A stretch of DNA of 42,017 nucleotides from Pseudoflavonifractor capillosus (lineage in GTDB: Bacteria > Bacillota > Clostridia > Oscillospirales > Oscillospiraceae), in assembly GCF_016899775.1 (NCBI RefSeq), contig NZ_JACJJE010000028.1:1-42017 (forward strand), given 5' to 3'. A program made the translations under genes and the position numbers. Below the pieces are notes generated by a model. The model saw only the letters and a program-made list of their open reading frames with translations, searched no databases and was not told the origin of the DNA. Of this stretch, positions 38,715 through 42,017 are shown one piece after another. Positions within the stretch are counted from its first letter, which is position 1, and every line of letters begins with the position of its first letter.

Positions 38715-41700
38715 TTAGGCATTCAGAGTGATATTGCCATCAGTCAGGTTATAGGGAACCTTAAAGGTGGCAGTAGCCACGGTGCCATCAATGTCCAGAG
38801 TGACGCCGGAAACAGTCTGGCCGCCCACAGTAAAGTTCACCGTGTAGGAAGAATCCATCCAGTTGCCCTCACGATCATAAGTGAAGGTGATGCTCTCACC
38901 GGGGACCAGGTACTTAGCGTTCACGCTGGCCTTAGCATTCTTGTCATTGCTGACGAAGTTGGAAATCACGGTGCCCACAGCGTAGACGTTCTCATAGTAG
39001 GTGACATCCCAAGTAAACGTCTTCTTGACATCATGCTTCGTCAAGGTTTCGAAGGTGTAGTAAGAACCGTGGTCGCGGGTCTCAACGATCGTGTAGCCCT
39101 GGTCGATCAGCTCCTGCTTGATCGCGTTCACAGCGGCGTCCTCAGTCCAGTTGCCAGCGAGGACATAGGGCACGACAGCATCGTTGTACTGAGAATCTTC
39201 CAGTTCAACCTTGACGACACCCTTGCTTTCGTTGGAGGGGCCGTCATAGCCGTCGCCAGTCCAGTCAATGATGACAGCGGAGGTGATACGGCCGTTCTCG
39301 ATCACGGCGTTGAAGTCGTAGTTCCGAGTCTCATTCAGAGTATCCAAAGCGGACTTCAGCTGATTCCAGCCAGTGTACTCCTCAGTGGTGGTCTTGTTCT
39401 TGTTGATCTGACGGATGACAAACTGAACGTCAGTGTCTACGTAGATACCATTGTCGATGTCCTGGTTGCTTCCATTCCAGTTATAGATGGTGCGGCCATT
39501 CTTGCTGTAATCAATAGCCTGCCCCTTCAACTGCATCACTACCAGATCCTCGTCACGGAGCTCAGTGACGGCCTCAGCCATATCATCGGCGTACTTGGCG
39601 GCTTCGTCAAATTTATCAATGCTCTTTACATTGCCGTCGGCATCGTACTTGACGGTGTACCAGGTGTGCTGAACCATCTCGTCGGCCAGGATGCTCTCGT
39701 CCTCGTCGTTGACCTCGTTCAGAGTGACGATCTTACCATCGATGACCACGTCGCGGGTCCAGCTCCACTCGCCGTTCTCATAGCCCTCCTCAGAGGCCTT
39801 CTCGCTGATCACATAAGCCACGTTGCTGGAGGAGCCCTCGCTCTCGCCCACGACCACAGCGGCGATGACCACGCCGGAGTCGTCGTACAGAGCATAAGTG
39901 CTGTGAGCGACCTTATCACTCTTCTGCAACTTCAGCTCACTCTGGACCGTGGCCTTGCCCCAAACATCAATGGACACATTATCCACGCCCACGATGACCT
40001 CATCGGCATCAGCAATTACGCCGTAAGTACCTTCGTTATCTACAGAGACGGTATCCAGACCGGCCACCAGGTAAACGGTGTCCTCGTTGCCGTAGATCTT
40101 GCCGTCGCCGGTACCGCCCAGCAGGGAGATGTGGCGGTCATCGATGACATTGTACTGATCGTACTTGCCGTCCTTATCAGTATCCACAGGAACGGTCTGG
40201 TTCTGGGCAAGATCATTCTTACCGCCGTTCAGATCATAATCGATCGCAGTCAGAGTGTAGACACCGCTGCTGTTCACAGTGTACTTGAACCAGGTGTTGA
40301 TCAGAGCCTGGCTGCCGCGCCCTTCATCGGGAGTATCTTTAATAGCCTCAGTAATGGCATTGCGGATAGCGTCGTTGCTCTTGACCTTGATGACCTCAGA
40401 AGTGCCGTCCAGGAAGATGGCATTGGCGTCAAAGTTGGCGGTGGCCAGATAGTCCTTGCCGCCGTTGATGCCGGTCAGGAACAGATAGTTGTTGGAGCCC
40501 TCAACCTCTTCCACACCGATGGCGTAGCCGTACTGGTCCAGATAGACGTTGTAGGTCTTATCCTTCAGGTTGCTATTGGTGTAGTTGTCCAGGGTGTCGG
40601 CCTCATAGGTCAGGGTGTTGGAGGCGTCATACTTGGTGCCGTCGGCAGTGACGCTGCTGACCTCGGTGCCGCTGTTGCCGCCCTTGTCATTGGAGGTGAA
40701 CCGGGTGATGGTCACGCCGGACATAGTCTCCACGTCAGAGATGCTCTCGATCTCCTCGGAATCGAAGGAGTAGGTCACCAGAGCGAAGTCGCCCTCGACC
40801 ACGTCCTCAATGGCGAAATCCTCGGCGGAGACGTCCATGATCTTCTCATTCAGGCTGTTGGGAGCATACAGCTTGAAGGAAACTTCTTCCTTCTTCTCGT
40901 TGTAGTCGGTGTCAGCCTTAGCCAGATAGGTGTTGATCACGGTGACGATGACGTCCTTGTTGTCGGAGTCCACGAACACCTGGGTCAGGGCGCCGTTGCC
41001 GGTCTCGGAAACGTCGTCCTTGTTGTTGCGGGAGATCTCCTCATACAGGTCGTTCTCCGCGCCGTCCACATAGCTCTCGAACTCGTAGTTGTCATAGGCG
41101 GTCTTGCCGATGACGTCGTACAGGTCCTTGCCGGTGACGGCGGTGGTGTACTCGGCAACCATCAGATTCTTCTGAGCATAGGTGCCGATCTCGTTGCCGC
41201 CGAAGCTCCAGGTGCGGGAAGGACGGCCGAACACATCGGTGGTGTCCTTGTCCAGCTTCAGGTCGCCCATGTACAGCTGCTCGCCCAGCTCCACGATGGA
41301 GCCGCTGACTAGGTCGCCGTCGTTGTTGGTGGTCCGGTCATCGTCGATGGCCCGGGCATAGGTCTGGTTGCTGGTGATGTAGTTGTAGGTGACGTTGTTG
41401 TTGATAACCACGTCGCCGATGGACCAGCTGCCGTCGGTGGAAGCCTGCACGGTGCCGGCCTCCAGGGTGTTCAGCACCAGCTGAGCCACGTCGTTGCGAG
41501 TCATGGCCTGGGTCACGCCGGAGTCCACGCCCACGAACAGGTCGATGGCGTTGCCCTGGCGGGTGGTGGCCAGCTGCCAGTCGCTGCCGAAGTCGGAGGC
41601 GTACTGGAAGTAGCCCAGGGCCTTCATCAGCATCAGAGCGGCCTGAGCGGTGGTCACGGTGTCGGAACCGCCGTAGATGGTGTCGCTGTAACCGGCGGTG

Positions 41701-42017
41701 ATGCCGTTGGTCCAGCAGGCAGCCACGTAGGGCTCAGCCCAGGCAGGCACGTCGGTGAAGGGGCTGGTATTCTTGTAGCTGGCCACGTTATACTCCATCA
41801 GGTTGGACATGATAACGGCCATCTCGTTGCGGGTGACGTTCTGGTCAGGATTGAAGTCTCCGTTCTCGTCGCCGACCATGATGCCGACGGCCTGGAGAAC
41901 CTCGATGGCTTCCTGATTGTCCTCAGAAGTCACATCCGCATAGCTCGCGGCGCTGGAGCCCATCACCATCAGGCCGGAAATCATGGCCGCGGTGAGACCC
42001 AGGCTGAGAGCACGCTT
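38715..42017 (-). CDS. SLH-domain surface (S-layer-like) protein, copy 2, 5'-truncated
   Basis: The second large secreted surface protein. 1100 residues are visible. By comparison with copy 1 only four N-terminal codons (M-R-N-L) are missing beyond the contig end, so the ATG at 41984 is internal to the signal peptide and not the start. The signal peptide and three SLH repeats (about the first 205 residues) are nearly identical to copy 1. Homology remains clear to about residue 330 (VELGEQLYMGDL, FGRPSRTWSF, NEIGTYA), and after that the proteins diverge into different acidic beta-rich domains. It is also convergent with a fibre-like gene. A shared anchor with variable outer domains suits a family of S-layer or surface proteins that vary under selection. 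Confidence 0.92.
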   Translation of the reverse strand, partial: KRALSLGLTAAMISGLMVMGSSAASYADVTSEDNQEAIEVLQAVGIMVGDENGDFNPDQNVTRNEMAVIMSNLMEYNVASYKNTSPFTDVPAWAEPYVAACWTNGITAGYSDTIYGGSDTVTTAQAALMLMKALGYFQYASDFGSDWQLATTRQGNAIDLFVGVDSGVTQAMTRNDVAQLVLNTLEAGTVQASTDGSWSIGDVVINNNVTYNYITSNQTYARAIDDDRTTNNDGDLVSGSIVELGEQLYMGDLKLDKDTTDVFGRPSRTWSFGGNEIGTYAQKNLMVAEYTTAVTGKDLYDVIGKTAYDNYEFESYVDGAENDLYEEISRNNKDDVSETGNGALTQVFVDSDNKDVIVTVINTYLAKADTDYNEKKEEVSFKLYAPNSLNEKIMDVSAEDFAIEDVVEGDFALVTYSFDSEEIESISDVETMSGVTITRFTSNDKGGNSGTEVSSVTADGTKYDASNTLTYEADTLDNYTNSNLKDKTYNVYLDQYGYAIGVEEVEGSNNYLFLTGINGGKDYLATANFDANAIFLDGTSEVIKVKSNDAIRNAITEAIKDTPDEGRGSQALINTWFKYTVNSSGVYTLTAIDYDLNGGKNDLAQNQTVPVDTDKDGKYDQYNVIDDRHISLLGGTGDGKIYGNEDTVYLVAGLDTVSVDNEGTYGVIADADEVIVGVDNVSIDVWGKATVQSELKLQKSDKVAHSTYALYDDSGVVIAAVVVGESEGSSSNVAYVISEKASEEGYENGEWSWTRDVVIDGKIVTLNEVNDEDESILADEMVQHTWYTVKYDADGNVKSIDKFDEAAKYADDMAEAVTELRDEDLVVMQLKGQAIDYSKNGRTIYNWNGSNQDIDNGIYVDTDVQFVIRQINKNKTTTEEYTGWNQLKSALDTLNETRNYDFNAVIENGRITSAVIIDWTGDGYDGPSNESKGVVKVELEDSQYNDAVVPYVLAGNWTEDAAVNAIKQELIDQGYTIVETRDHGSYYTFETLTKHDVKKTFTWDVTYYENVYAVGTVISNFVSNDKNAKASVNAKYLVPGESITFTYDREGNWMDSSYTVNFTVGGQTVSGVTLDIDGTVATATFKVPYNLTDGNITLNA

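Larger units (their letters stand above)
37551..42017. repeat. Right arm of the composite inverted duplication
   Basis: It carries the same ordered parts as 1455-6512, inverted. The 77 bases 41941-42017 are identical to 1467-1543 read on the other strand. Identity falls through the middle and ends of both genes. Confidence 0.8.

Noticed and set aside
1-42017. tRNA, rRNA or recognised riboswitch
   Set aside because: I looked in all gaps for cloverleaf, rRNA-like and common riboswitch patterns and saw none; only terminators and palindromic repeats were found.

Overview
The window is a GC-rich contig from what is probably an uncultured or gut-type member of the Clostridia (Oscillospiraceae/Ruminococcaceae-like: Flavonifractor, Intestinimonas, Pseudoflavonifractor and relatives are the best guesses). 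This rests on the paired GlgC/GlgD glycogen operon, the strong AGGAGG ribosome sites with many GTG/TTG starts, SLH surface proteins, a C_GCAxxG_C_C redox protein and large amounts of palindromic intergenic repeat. Taxonomy is inference. The first 19 bases are the Nextera mosaic-end adapter, and the last 77 bases are identical to an internal stretch, so both ends look like assembly ends rather than biological borders.

Layout. 1-1.3 kb: 3' part of an HtrA-like membrane-anchored serine protease with two terminators. 1.4-6.5 kb: a large S-layer-homology (SLH) protein gene facing a small phage tail-fibre-like gene, followed by repeat-rich non-coding DNA. 6.5-15.7 kb (minus strand): rpiB, then glycogen metabolism, transcribed glgB-glgC-glgD-glgA and a separately promoted glgP. 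15.9-17.1 kb: a D-Ala-D-Ala carboxypeptidase. 17.3-30.45 kb (plus strand): one compact operon of about twenty phage structural genes. 30.5-37.4 kb: a D-2-hydroxyacid dehydrogenase, recG, a redox protein, mutY and a PflX-like radical SAM gene, with two long repeat-rich gaps. 37.5-42.0 kb: a second tail-fibre-like gene facing a second SLH gene, an inverted and diverged copy of the 1.4-6.5 kb module.

The phage-like operon is the centre of interest. It encodes both terminase subunits, portal, prohead protease, a small head protein, capsid, connectors, contractile sheath, tube, frameshifted tail chaperones, LysM protein, hub, spike, gp25-, J- and I-like baseplate proteins, in PBSX order. No integrase, repressor, replication or lysis gene is visible, no fibre gene follows the baseplate, and the slot for the tape measure holds only a 229-codon gene. 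The only fibre-like genes in the window are the two outside the operon, each convergent with an SLH surface-protein gene. My reading, which is inference, is a domesticated contractile particle (PBSX-like, gene-transfer-agent-like or tailocin-like) with a very short tail, whose receptor-binding proteins may be kept beside candidate surface receptors.

Two further signals are a family of three-hairpin intergenic elements with compensatory base changes (four copies), and a clear sigma-A promoter for the glg operon whose -35 box lies inside an inverted repeat that looks like an operator.
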